A stretch of 9,436 bases of DNA, from positions 1 to 9,436 of the forward strand of contig CAZAJN010000045.1 of NCBI GenBank assembly GCA_964485555.1, in the 5' to 3' direction. The stretch is from GWC2-37-8 sp964485555. Lineage in GTDB: Bacteria; Patescibacteriota; Minisyncoccia; Moranbacterales; GWC2-37-73. The notes beneath the pieces are model-generated. The model was not told the origin of the DNA. It did no database searches and saw nothing but the letters and a program-made list of their open reading frames with translations. Position numbers and translations under genes: made by a program. Shown one piece after another: positions 1 to 6,630 of this stretch; positions within the stretch are counted from its first letter, which is position 1; each line of letters begins with the position of its first letter.

Positions 1-6
1 GGCGGG

Positions 7-28
7 TCCCTCCTTATCAAAGGAGAGA
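7..28. repeat. Imperfect palindrome at window start
   Basis: CTCCTT (10-15) and AAGGAG (20-25) are a perfect 6-bp inverted repeat around a 4-nt loop. The pairing continues outward after one mismatch. No T-run follows, so it is not an evident intrinsic terminator. It resembles the short purine/pyrimidine palindromes scattered through Patescibacteria spacers, though that comparison is from memory. The plus-strand AAGGAG followed by ATG at 29 opens only seven codons and is probably fortuitous. Confidence 0.4.
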
Positions 29-48
29 ATGATAATGAGTAAAACCTT

Positions 49-297
49 TTAAGGCATTAAATTACTGAAAATTCTCTGCAGTGGCAATGCTGAAAATAGC
101 ACAAAATTAGTAAAAAGTAGCACGCCCACCACTGGCACGAAAATCATCAACGTCAAGATTTTTGAAGCGACGGTGTAGGAATAAAAAACAATGTGAAACA
201 CAATAAAAATGCTCATCAAAAACATCGCAAAGAGCATCAGGTAATACAATATTTGAAAAATTGGAATCAGCATCTGTTTGCAGGAATTATGAATCAT
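49..297 (-). CDS. Small two-helix membrane protein, unknown function
   Basis: I do not recognise this 82-residue protein. It is almost entirely hydrophobic: one long membrane segment lies at about residues 9-42, and a second at about 46-72 follows a short polar stretch (SYTVASK). The C-terminus is short and basic/polar. No catalytic motif or signal cleavage site is visible. Small two-helix proteins of this size can be VirB2/pilin-like or holin-like, but nothing here decides. The ATG at 297 lies inside a heptamer repeat (ATGATTC), so the first eight residues may be repeat-derived and Met9 (ATG at 271-273) is an equally good start. Neither start has a Shine-Dalgarno sequence. It is downstream of ruvB on the same strand, with an extended -10 element between them. 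No other gene overlaps it. Chance hydrophobic reading of AT-rich DNA cannot be excluded. Confidence 0.5.
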   Translation of the reverse strand: MIHNSCKQMLIPIFQILYYLMLFAMFLMSIFIVFHIVFYSYTVASKILTLMIFVPVVGVLLFTNFVLFSALPLQRIFSNLMP

Positions 298-354
298 GAA
301 TTTTGAATCAAGACAGACTCGCGTGCCTGGTTCTTGATTCTTGATTTTTGATCC
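284..354. repeat. Two opposed GAATCAT-type heptamer arrays
   Basis: Plus strand 284-311 reads as four 7-nt units: GAATTAT, GAATCAT, GAATTTT, GAATCAA. Minus strand 354-327 reads as four more: GGATCAA, AAATCAA, GAATCAA, GAACCAG. The arrays face each other across a 15-nt spacer (312-326), so GAATCAAGA (305-313) and TCTTGATTC (332-340) form a 9-bp inverted repeat. The array covers the start region of the small membrane protein. The same heptamer recurs at 5045-5079 and inside tsaE at 7937-7971. Confidence 0.75.
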
Positions 355-360
355 AACTTA

Positions 361-369
361 ATTATACCA
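361..369 (-). promoter_or_regulatory. Extended -10 element upstream of the small membrane gene
   Basis: The minus strand reads TGGTATAAT, an extended -10 (TGn) with a perfect TATAAT at 366-361. There is no -35 box at the proper distance, which extended -10 promoters can tolerate. A start near 354 would give a leader of about 57 nt that includes the heptamer hairpin. Confidence 0.45.
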
Positions 370-399
370 CAAATTTAAAATCCCTCCTTGCTGGAAATT

Positions 400-1422
400 T
401 TATAATATCTTGCCAGAATGATTTTCCGGTACAGGATGTCCAAGATGAGCATATCCGTTTTCAGTCACCACGCGTCCTCGTGGCGTTCTGGTCAGAAATC
501 CAAGCTGGATAAGATATGGTTCATAGACATCTTCAATCGTTTCGACTTCTTCAGATGTCGCAGCCGCAATCGTTTGAATTCCGACTGGACCGCCGTTGAA
601 TTTCTTTATGATCGTTTCCAAGATATATCTGTCGTTCGGCTCCAGACCAAGTTCGTCAACATCCATCATTTCAAGCGCGCTACGAGCAATGTCTTTGGTG
701 ATTATCTCGTGATCATTTATTTGCGCAAAATCACGAACACGCTTGATGATCCTGTTTCCCACACGAGGAGTCTTTCTGCTTGAACGCGCGATCTCACCTG
801 CTCCGCTCTCATCCAATCCAATGCCCAAGATCTTTCCTGATCTATGCACGATCTTTTTCATTTCATCTTCATCATAAAATTCCAACCGATGGATTGCACC
901 AAAACGATTTCGGAGTGGATTTGAAAGAGATCCCAGTCTGGTCGTCGCGCCGATCAAAGTAAATTTCGGCAAATCAAGTTGCAGTGTTCTGGCTGATGGA
1001 CCCTTGCCTATAATCACATCCAATTTGTAGTCTTCCATGGCTGGATATAAGACTTCTTCAATAAGCTTGTTGAGCCTGTGAATTTCATCAATAAACAAGA
1101 CGTCTCCGTCTTGCAGATTGGTCAAAATGGAACCAAGATCACCCACTCTTTCAATAGCTGGTCCTGAAGTGACTTTGATGTTCACACCCATCTCGTTGGC
1201 AATAATGTGAGCCAGAGTGGTCTTTCCTAGACCAGCAGGCCCATAGAGCAAGACGTGTTCGATCGATTCTCCCCTTTTTTTGGCAGCGTCAATAAACATC
1301 TGCAAATTTTTGCGGATTTTCTGCTGTCCGACATATTCGCTCAGTCTTTGCGGCCTAAGTGTCGTATCAAGACCCACATCTTCTTCTTGTTCATCCGAGG
1401 TTGTAATCATAAACTTTTTCAT
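400..1422 (-). CDS. ruvB: Holliday junction branch migration helicase RuvB
   Basis: RuvB is the hexameric AAA+ motor that, with RuvA, drives branch migration of Holliday junctions before RuvC cleavage in recombinational repair. The 340 residues match the usual family length (E. coli 336). Visible elements in order: N-terminal LRPQRLSEYVGQ (22-33), Walker A GPAGLGKT (61-68), the family signature SGPAIERVGDL (86-96), Walker B LFIDEIHRL (109-117), the RuvA-contacting hairpin region (about 133-152), sensor 1 GATTR (158-162), arginine finger R173 in LRNRFG, the TPRVGNRIIKRVRDFAQ sensor-2 region (218-234), and a C-terminal winged helix ending in RTPRGRVVTENGYAHLG. All catalytic residues are present. 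ATG at 1420-1422 has no Shine-Dalgarno sequence. No ruvA or ruvC is in the window, so the ruv genes are split. I see no convincing promoter or terminator for it. Confidence 0.98.
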   Translation of the reverse strand: MKKFMITTSDEQEEDVGLDTTLRPQRLSEYVGQQKIRKNLQMFIDAAKKRGESIEHVLLYGPAGLGKTTLAHIIANEMGVNIKVTSGPAIERVGDLGSILTNLQDGDVLFIDEIHRLNKLIEEVLYPAMEDYKLDVIIGKGPSARTLQLDLPKFTLIGATTRLGSLSNPLRNRFGAIHRLEFYDEDEMKKIVHRSGKILGIGLDESGAGEIARSSRKTPRVGNRIIKRVRDFAQINDHEIITKDIARSALEMMDVDELGLEPNDRYILETIIKKFNGGPVGIQTIAAATSEEVETIEDVYEPYLIQLGFLTRTPRGRVVTENGYAHLGHPVPENHSGKIL

Positions 1423-1567
1423 TCAATCATTTAGCAATTCAAACATGAAAACTGGAAGCAAAACAAAAAAATCACATGTTTAAATGTATTTTAAGTTATT
1501 CCCCACAAAAAAGCTAGTGATATTTTCAAGTTCACGACATGTCTCACCCCAAAGTTTCCAAATCCTG

Positions 1568-1662
1568 AAATTGAAATTTTTGGCTTAAAATAAACAATAA
1601 TTGATTGAAATAAAACCCAAATGCATACGTATTAGAAAAGAGTGGATGAGAAATTTCAATTT
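1568..1662. repeat. 12-bp inverted repeat flanking about 70 bp
   Basis: AAATTGAAATTT (1568-1579) and AAATTTCAATTT (1651-1662) are perfect 12-bp inverted copies separated by 71 nt. The sequence is AT-rich, so the match is only mildly surprising. It lies between ruvB and the ncRNA promoter, and the enclosed DNA has no reading frame of note. Confidence 0.4.
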
Positions 1663-1686
1663 TTTGTTCAATTTTCAAAAAAGTAC

Positions 1687-1715
1687 TTGACAAGAAATGA
1701 AAGGCATGCTAAACT
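1687..1715 (+). promoter_or_regulatory. Sigma70-type promoter of the candidate ncRNA
   Basis: TTGACA (1687-1692) is followed after exactly 17 nt by TAAACT (1710-1715), preceded by TGC, so the -10 is also of the extended TGn type. Transcription would start near 1721-1724. No plus-strand protein gene follows before the terminator at 1924-1951. Confidence 0.75.
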
Positions 1716-1721
1716 GCTCTA

Positions 1722-1951
1722 TCAGTGACCAGTACATCAACAATTTTTGTTTTTATTAACCTGTAGACAGTTGGAGGCTTCTATCTTTTGCCTTCAATAT
1801 CGGCAACTTTTTTTGTCCAGACATGGGTATTGCGGTTTCGGCTGTGGTACACCTCGACACTGTTGCTTCCCCGGAGGATCCGTCTTCTGGGACTTGTCTA
1901 CAGATTAATGAAAGCAAACGTTCAAAAAAACCGCTATAGAGCGGTTTTTTT
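1722..1951 (+). ncRNA. Candidate structured non-coding RNA, unknown class
   Basis: The segment has its own promoter and intrinsic terminator, and between them a GC-richer stretch in an AT-rich spacer. By hand it folds completely. A closing helix pairs 1755-1769 with 1895-1909 (15 positions, one C-A mismatch, core CTGTAGACA/TGTCTACAG). A 5' hairpin pairs 1773-1778 with 1790-1795. A central arm pairs 1802-1807 with 1862-1867 and 1814-1817 with 1856-1859, and is capped by an 11-bp G-U-rich hairpin (1825-1835/1842-1854) with a two-base bulge. A 3' hairpin pairs 1870-1878 with 1883-1891 around a UCCG loop. Many G-U pairs favour RNA-level function. Length and end pairing recall 6S RNA, but the multi-branched centre and my failure to find 6S signatures keep the class open. 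I see no RNase P, tmRNA or SRP RNA core motifs. The 61-codon frame at 1788-1973 is not protein-like. Confidence 0.7.
1924..1951 (+). terminator. Two-way intrinsic terminator
   Basis: CCGCT (1931-1935) and AGCGG (1940-1944) form a stem with loop ATAG, flanked by seven A on the left and seven T on the right. On the plus strand it ends the candidate ncRNA. Read on the minus strand it has the same form, so it can also end transcription coming from the tandem ATPase gene that stops at 2018. Confidence 0.88.
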
Positions 1952-1968
1952 ATTTGAATTTTGCATTT

Positions 1969-2015
1969 ACTGAAAAGCTAAGAAGCTAATCCGCCGGCCG
2001 GCGGACTGAAAAGCT
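1969..2015. repeat. 16-bp GC palindrome between 11-bp direct repeats
   Basis: TCCGCCGGCCGGCGGA (1990-2005) is a perfect 16-bp palindrome in otherwise AT-rich DNA. ACTGAAAAGCT occurs at 1969-1979 and again at 2005-2015, flanking it. The sequence between them also carries AAGCT steps. I recall similar CCGCC-GGCGG palindromes dispersed in Parcubacteria genomes. A REP-like element or the footprint of an insertion is possible. It ends a few bases before the stop codon of the tandem ATPase gene (2018-2020). Confidence 0.7.
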
Positions 2016-2017
2016 GC

Positions 2018-5000
2018 CTATACCACCCTTTCCACTTCATCCAAACTTGTCTCGCCTTCTAGCACTTTCAAAAAGCCGTCTTGTTGCATGGAAATCATGC
2101 CGTTTTCAATTGCCTTATCTCGGATCTGTGAAGATGAGGAGCCCTGAGTGACCATTTCTTCAATGTCCCGGTCAACTACCAAAACTTCACTGATGGTTGT
2201 GCGGCCTTTGTATCCGATCTTGTTGCACTTCTCGCAGCCATTGGGCTCAAAAACATTTTCCATTGCAGGCACTGAAATTCCAGATTTTTCTGAAAGTGTT
2301 CCCAGCACTCTCTGCATGGAAACTTTTTCTTCCTCCGTCAAAGTTCTTTGAGTTTTGCAGTCGCAAAGTTTTCGCACAAGTCGCTGCGCCATCAAAGCAT
2401 TCACGGCTGTCGCCAAATCATCACCTCGCACGCCCATGTTGATCAAGCGTTGAATGGAACCTGCCGCATCATTGGTATGAAGCGTGGAAAGGATTGAGTG
2501 ACCTGTGAGAGCGGCCTGCACGGCAATGTTGGCAGTCTCCTCATCGCGAATTTCACCAATCATCATGATATCTGGGTTTTGACGAAGAAGCGCCCTGAGA
2601 GCCGTAGCAAAAGTATATCCCTCCTTATCATTGACAGAAGTCTGCAAAATTCCATCCAGCTGATATTCAATCGGATCTTCAACGGAAATTATTTTCACTT
2701 CCGGGTTGTTTAATATTTTCAAAATACTATACAGTGTCGTGGTCTTTCCACTTCCAGTCGGACCAGTGTTCAAGAAAACTCCATTAGGTTTTTTGGACTC
2801 GTGGATGATTTTCTCCAGATTCTGTTTTCTGATTCCAAGTTTCTCCAAATCCAGCGCCACCGAAGACTTGTTCAAAAGTCTTAGCACAACTGTTTCTCCA
2901 TATCCACCCAAAATCACAGACACACGGACATCCACCTTGGTTTCAGTGATGTTTTGAAATGGCTTGTCGAGAGCTATCGTGAAACGCGAATCCATCACCC
3001 CACCGCGAACTTCCGTGGAAAATCCGCTGAGGAATTTGATTGTTCCCAAAAAGCTCGGGTATTCAGTAAGTGGAATAGTTGCGATGGTCTGCAAAATTCC
3101 ATCCATACGATAGCGGATTTTCACATCATTTTCTTCCGGCTCAATATGAATGTCGCCCACGTTCAGCATCAAACTGCTGGCAAAGACATATTTGGCTATA
3201 TTTTTTTGATTGGTGCTCTGAATCAGTTGTCCGAGCGTTTCAATCGAAGTCATGTTCTCAGAAACAACATTCAGATCTTCCTCGGAAATATCAATCGAGC
3301 GCGACATGGATTGTTCCATCAATTTCTCATAGATCTCCTCCAGAAATTCAGTCTGCCCGGTTGCGCGCCAAACCTCATCCATTGAAGTCAGACCTTCGAT
3401 GGCTTTTAGGATTCCGTCTTGTGCCATGGTGATCATTCCGTCTTCCAATGCGGTTTGCGTGATTTCTCTTTCGCCACCCATTTCTAGAATCAATTTTTCA
3501 ATATTTTCACTGATGGTCAGCACTTCAAAAATTCCGATTCGTCCTTTGAAACCAAGTCCATGACATTTGTCGCATCCGACTGGTCTGTATAATTTTTCAA
3601 TTTCTTTGGGAACTTCCAATTTTGCTTTCGGAGAGATGATGGACAGGATTTTTTTGATTGAATCGCTTGTCTCGCGAGCTGGCGCATATTCTTCTCTGCA
3701 ATGCGGACAAAGCTTCCTGACCAAACGCTGAGCAATGAAACAATTCACGGATGGCGCAATCAGATTAGGCTTGATTCCAAGTTCGATGAACCTGGGAATT
3801 GAAGCTGGCGCATTGTTGGTGTGCAAAGTTGAAAGCACTAGATGTCCGGTAAGAGCAGCATTGACTGAGATGTCAGCAGTTTCATCATCTCGGATTTCTC
3901 CAACCAAAATAACATCCGGATCTTGACGAACAACAGCGCGCAAACCCTCAGCAAAAGTGTAGTTTCTATCTTTGGCAACCTGTGTCTGTGAAATATTTTT
4001 TACTTCATATTCAATCGGATCTTCAATGGTGATTATTTTCACACCAGCCGTGTTCAATTTGTTGATAAGAGCATACAGAGTGGTTGTCTTTCCTGATCCA
4101 GTTGGTCCTGTCGTCAAAATCATTCCATGTGGTTTGGCAATTTCTTTTTGCACATGTTCATAGGCCAGACCCCTAAGTCCCAAATCTTCCACATTCAACA
4201 TGATGTCCGCCTGCGAGAGAAGTCTCATGACCACGGATTCTCCATGGTTTCCCGGAATGATGTTCGTTCTGACATTTATTTTTCCGTTTTCCATCTCCAC
4301 CGCAAAATGACCATCCTGCGCAATGTCGCGGATGTTGATTTTCATCTTTCCCATCATCTTCAAGCGGGAAAGAATAAATTTATATGTGTCATTGGGAAAT
4401 TTTCCGATGTCCTGCAAAACTCCATCGATACGGAATCTCATGCGAACCTCTTCTTCCTGCGGTTCAAAATGAACGTCACTGGCTTTCATCTTCACAGCAC
4501 CTGCCATGATGATGGAAATGATCTGCGTTGTTGGTATTTCCCTGATTCGATTTTTCAAATCCAGCATTGAACCGAATTCCTTTTCGAATTTTTCCAAATC
4601 TTCCCCGCTTAGACTGATCTGCAAAGCTTCAAGATTTTCCAAAAGTGGAATTTCCGCGTAGCGCTTCCAGATTTTTTCCAATGATGATTTTGAAATAACA
4701 TACAGATGAAAAATCCAACCATTTTCGCTCTTCAATTTTTCAACATATTCAAGCGCTTCTTTGTTGCTCGGATCAAGCAGTCCTATCCGTATTTCTTTTC
4801 CCGTCTTTTGAAAGATTGCAATGTTGTACTGGCGAGATTCTTCCTCGCTGATCGTGCGCATGTCATCAGCTCCGACTGGAAAAATGTTAAGATCCACATA
4901 CGCCAAATCATAATCAGCAGCCAATTGCGCGGCCTGCTCTTCTTCTGACTGTCCGCGCATTCTTTGCAAAATCTTTCCGGCTTGTTCATCTTTAGCTGCA

Positions 5001-5035
5001 TCGTGCGCGAGTTGCTTGTGTGAAACTTTGACCAT
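2018..5035 (-). CDS. Tandem-duplicated PilB/GspE-type secretion ATPase
   Basis: The family powers pilus or pseudopilus assembly from the cytoplasmic face of the inner membrane. A usual member is about 550-600 residues; this one has 1005 and holds two complete motors. Residues 1-130 look like a GspE_N/MshEN-type domain. Module 1: N2 domain about 165-290, Walker A GPTGSGKT (310-317), Asp box ITIEDPIEY (335-343), Walker B with Glu380 (VGEIRDDE), His box STLHTNN (His405), zinc cysteines C443/C446 and C488/C491, C-terminal QDGILKAIEG. After a linker (about 560-600), module 2: N2 domain about 605-730, Walker A GPTGSGKT (758-765), Asp box SVEDPIEY, Glu828, His853, cysteines C891/C893 and C934/C937, and QDGFLKVLEG. 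Module 2 has no N1 domain. The modules differ clearly, so this is an old duplication or fusion. No other pil genes are in the window. ATG at 5033-5035 has no Shine-Dalgarno; a heptamer array lies just upstream. PilB-like is my best guess, since this phylum usually has type IV pili. Confidence 0.93.
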   Translation of the reverse strand: MVKVSHKQLAHDAAKDEQAGKILQRMRGQSEEEQAAQLAADYDLAYVDLNIFPVGADDMRTISEEESRQYNIAIFQKTGKEIRIGLLDPSNKEALEYVEKLKSENGWIFHLYVISKSSLEKIWKRYAEIPLLENLEALQISLSGEDLEKFEKEFGSMLDLKNRIREIPTTQIISIIMAGAVKMKASDVHFEPQEEEVRMRFRIDGVLQDIGKFPNDTYKFILSRLKMMGKMKINIRDIAQDGHFAVEMENGKINVRTNIIPGNHGESVVMRLLSQADIMLNVEDLGLRGLAYEHVQKEIAKPHGMILTTGPTGSGKTTTLYALINKLNTAGVKIITIEDPIEYEVKNISQTQVAKDRNYTFAEGLRAVVRQDPDVILVGEIRDDETADISVNAALTGHLVLSTLHTNNAPASIPRFIELGIKPNLIAPSVNCFIAQRLVRKLCPHCREEYAPARETSDSIKKILSIISPKAKLEVPKEIEKLYRPVGCDKCHGLGFKGRIGIFEVLTISENIEKLILEMGGEREITQTALEDGMITMAQDGILKAIEGLTSMDEVWRATGQTEFLEEIYEKLMEQSMSRSIDISEEDLNVVSENMTSIETLGQLIQSTNQKNIAKYVFASSLMLNVGDIHIEPEENDVKIRYRMDGILQTIATIPLTEYPSFLGTIKFLSGFSTEVRGGVMDSRFTIALDKPFQNITETKVDVRVSVILGGYGETVVLRLLNKSSVALDLEKLGIRKQNLEKIIHESKKPNGVFLNTGPTGSGKTTTLYSILKILNNPEVKIISVEDPIEYQLDGILQTSVNDKEGYTFATALRALLRQNPDIMMIGEIRDEETANIAVQAALTGHSILSTLHTNDAAGSIQRLINMGVRGDDLATAVNALMAQRLVRKLCDCKTQRTLTEEEKVSMQRVLGTLSEKSGISVPAMENVFEPNGCEKCNKIGYKGRTTISEVLVVDRDIEEMVTQGSSSSQIRDKAIENGMISMQQDGFLKVLEGETSLDEVERVV

Positions 5036-5044
5036 TTTATTTTT

Positions 5045-5079
5045 GAATCACGAATCATGAATAATGAATCATGAATACT
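5045..5079. repeat. Five-unit GAATCAT heptamer array upstream of the tandem ATPase
   Basis: The plus strand reads GAATCAC, GAATCAT, GAATAAT, GAATCAT, GAATACT without gaps. The array begins 9 nt upstream of the ATPase start codon and would lie in its 5' leader. The same unit occurs at 284-354 and within tsaE. Confidence 0.82.
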
Positions 5080-5167
5080 AATTTTATTTATGTTTTTTTG
5101 TTTTTTTAAAATTTCTAAAGCAGTTTAATTTTTCGAGAAGTTAGTTGTCTGAAAATCTTTCTTTTCT

Positions 5168-5210
5168 TTGAAATTTTTTGTACCTTGTAGTGACCTACGA
5201 AAAATTTCAA
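5168..5210. repeat. Long inverted repeat in the ATPase upstream region
   Basis: TTGAAATTTTT (5168-5178) and AAAAATTTCAA (5200-5210) are perfect 11-bp inverted copies. Nested inside, GTAG (5187-5190) and CTAC (5195-5198) pair around TGAC, extended by two weaker pairs. On either strand this gives a two-step hairpin with a one-sided bulge. It sits about 130-175 nt upstream of the tandem ATPase start, after the DHH gene terminator. There is no T-run, so it may be an RNA leader structure or a protein-binding site. I found no convincing promoter for the ATPase nearby. Confidence 0.55.
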
Positions 5211-5323
5211 CTAGAAAATATGGATTTGAGTCAACTTCGCAGAAAAATTTATCTGATTTGAAAATACGTATTTACATTTCTATTTTACTCCATTTTCCGT
5301 CAATCAGCAAAAAATATTCCAAC

Positions 5324-5349
5324 AAAAAAAGCGCCAGATTTAGGCGCTT
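5324..5349 (-). terminator. Intrinsic terminator of the DHH gene
   Basis: Read on the minus strand, AAGCGCC (5349-5343) and GGCGCTT (5335-5329) form a 7-bp stem with a 7-nt loop, followed by a T-run (5330-5324). It begins 21 nt past the DHH stop codon and separates that gene from the tandem ATPase. Confidence 0.88.
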
Positions 5350-5369
5350 CAAGAAATCCCACATTTTGA

Positions 5370-6515
5370 TTATTCATTAGCAATCATTTGCGCCTTCAAT
5401 TTTTCAATCATGCGCTGTCCCGCCTCTGTTGTGTCGCTTGCATCTTCACTGAATTCGCAAGTGTCTCCCACGCAAGCAGCCTCAAGAATGCTCGCAACTT
5501 TTTTGAGCTGTTCGGAACTTGCACATTTGATCACGCCACGAACTTTTCCGGCATTTTCATTGTACAGCACCATGAACATTTTTCCGGCGGAATAGTTTTC
5601 TTTGATCTTATCAAGAATAAAGGGGATGTCTGTCGGGTTGGAACGACTCTGGACGAAGTCCTCAAGATACACTGGCGCCCAAGCAAGACCGATTGAATCT
5701 TCCCAAAAAAGTCGCGCCATGACACGTCCCCAAAGTTTGAGCAAATGAAGTGGCTGCGTCTTATAGAGATAGCGAATGATTTTTTGCTGATCAGCGCCCT
5801 TGCCCATAAGCTCCGATGCGATGCGCAATGATTTTGGCGAAGTATTTTTTTTCTGAAAACTGTTGGTTGCATCAATAATTCCGGTCAGCAAACTTTCAGC
5901 CATGTTTTCGTCGATGATCTTCACATCAATTTTCGCAATCAAATCAGCCACCAATTCAGAAGTGGATGATGCTGTGATGTCGATAATATTAAGCTGCCCG
6001 AAATTGTCATTGTCTGAATGATGATCAATGTTAACGACCGGCACTTCATAGAAGATGTCGGGGTTTTCCTCATAGACCTTACCCAAAGATTCCTTGTCCC
6101 GGCATCCAAGAACTATCACCAAATCGTATTTGAATTTGGCAGGAATAAAAGAAAAATCACGCGGATCAATTGAGCCTTTTTCAGGAGTGATGTAAATCCT
6201 AAGCTCCTGAGCCACACGCTCGGTGCGCACATTGGTGATGTTGTTAAGTTCAGTATTGAAAGCCAAGACAAAGTCTCTAGCGCCCGCCAAGGAATCAATC
6301 ATGTCATCGGGCTTGGTGAGGAATGAAAATTTTTCCAAAACTTTTTCGTCATTTTGAACGACCACAGTTGATTCAATCCCTTTTTTTCGTAGAAAAAAAT
6401 AGGTCGCCCAAGCAGAACCAACCGCGTCACCTCCGGAATTTGGCGCCATAAAAACAAGCACGTGCTTGGCATTTTTTAAGACGTTGTCCAATTGTTGCGG
6501 AAAGTCCAAACTCAT
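5370..6515 (-). CDS. DHH-family phosphoesterase homologue, probably metal-site defective
   Basis: DHH proteins (NrnA, RecJ, GdpP type) hydrolyse small nucleotides or short oligonucleotides with Mn-bound Asp/His residues. The fold is recognisable, with numbering from the upstream in-frame TTG at 6519-6521: motif I region APNSGGDAVGS (26-36), motif III VNIDHH (163-168), ASSTSEL (184-190), and TGIIDATNSF (213-222). The DHHA1-like C-terminus spans about 300-383. Against the usual H..PDGDALGS, the His is Ala26 and the first Asp is Gly30; Asp32 remains. The motif II Asp is Gly139 (VIVLGCRD). In motif IV the Asp sits one position early (Asp217). No GGGH motif is seen near the end. Only DHH itself is intact, so a pseudoenzyme or altered chemistry is likely. 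I take ATG at 6513-6515 as the start (MSLDFPQQL); the TTG two codons earlier is in frame. Neither has a Shine-Dalgarno. Its own promoter and terminator make it a single-gene unit. Confidence 0.88.
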   Translation of the reverse strand: MSLDFPQQLDNVLKNAKHVLVFMAPNSGGDAVGSAWATYFFLRKKGIESTVVVQNDEKVLEKFSFLTKPDDMIDSLAGARDFVLAFNTELNNITNVRTERVAQELRIYITPEKGSIDPRDFSFIPAKFKYDLVIVLGCRDKESLGKVYEENPDIFYEVPVVNIDHHSDNDNFGQLNIIDITASSTSELVADLIAKIDVKIIDENMAESLLTGIIDATNSFQKKNTSPKSLRIASELMGKGADQQKIIRYLYKTQPLHLLKLWGRVMARLFWEDSIGLAWAPVYLEDFVQSRSNPTDIPFILDKIKENYSAGKMFMVLYNENAGKVRGVIKCASSEQLKKVASILEAACVGDTCEFSEDASDTTEAGQRMIEKLKAQMIANE

Positions 6516-6601
6516 AATCAAAAATTTTTCTATATGCTCAATCGCAATAATACAAATTCCAAGCTAAAAAGTGTAATTTCTTCTCACCAGCGCAGTAATA
6601 T

Positions 6602-6630
6602 AAAATAGCAAGGTTTGATAGTCATGTCAA
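6602..6630 (-). promoter_or_regulatory. Promoter of the DHH gene
   Basis: On the minus strand TTGACA (6630-6625) is followed after 17 nt by TATTTT (6607-6602), preceded by TGC (extended -10). The predicted start near 6594 gives a leader of about 79 nt. Confidence 0.6.

Noticed and set aside
29..52. Short plus-strand ORF after AAGGAG at the window start
   Set aside because: It has only seven codons, and the AAGGAG belongs to the palindrome at 10-25.
1755..1910. A tRNA or other standard RNA gene in the folded stretch
   Set aside because: The fold has no acceptor/anticodon/T-arm layout, and I see no RNase P, tmRNA or SRP RNA core motifs. It is kept as an unclassified ncRNA.
1788..1973. 61-codon plus-strand frame across the ncRNA and terminator
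   Set aside because: It runs through the terminator hairpin, its composition is not protein-like, and it has no ribosome site.
2018..5035. Assembly artefact as the source of the duplicated ATPase
   Set aside because: The two modules differ throughout (for example SDVHFEPQEEEV versus GDIHIEPEENDV) and share one continuous frame. A collapsed or duplicated assembly would give near-identical copies.
6516..6521. TTG start two codons upstream of the DHH ATG
   Set aside because: ATG at 6513-6515 is the simpler start. The TTG has no better ribosome site and adds only two residues.
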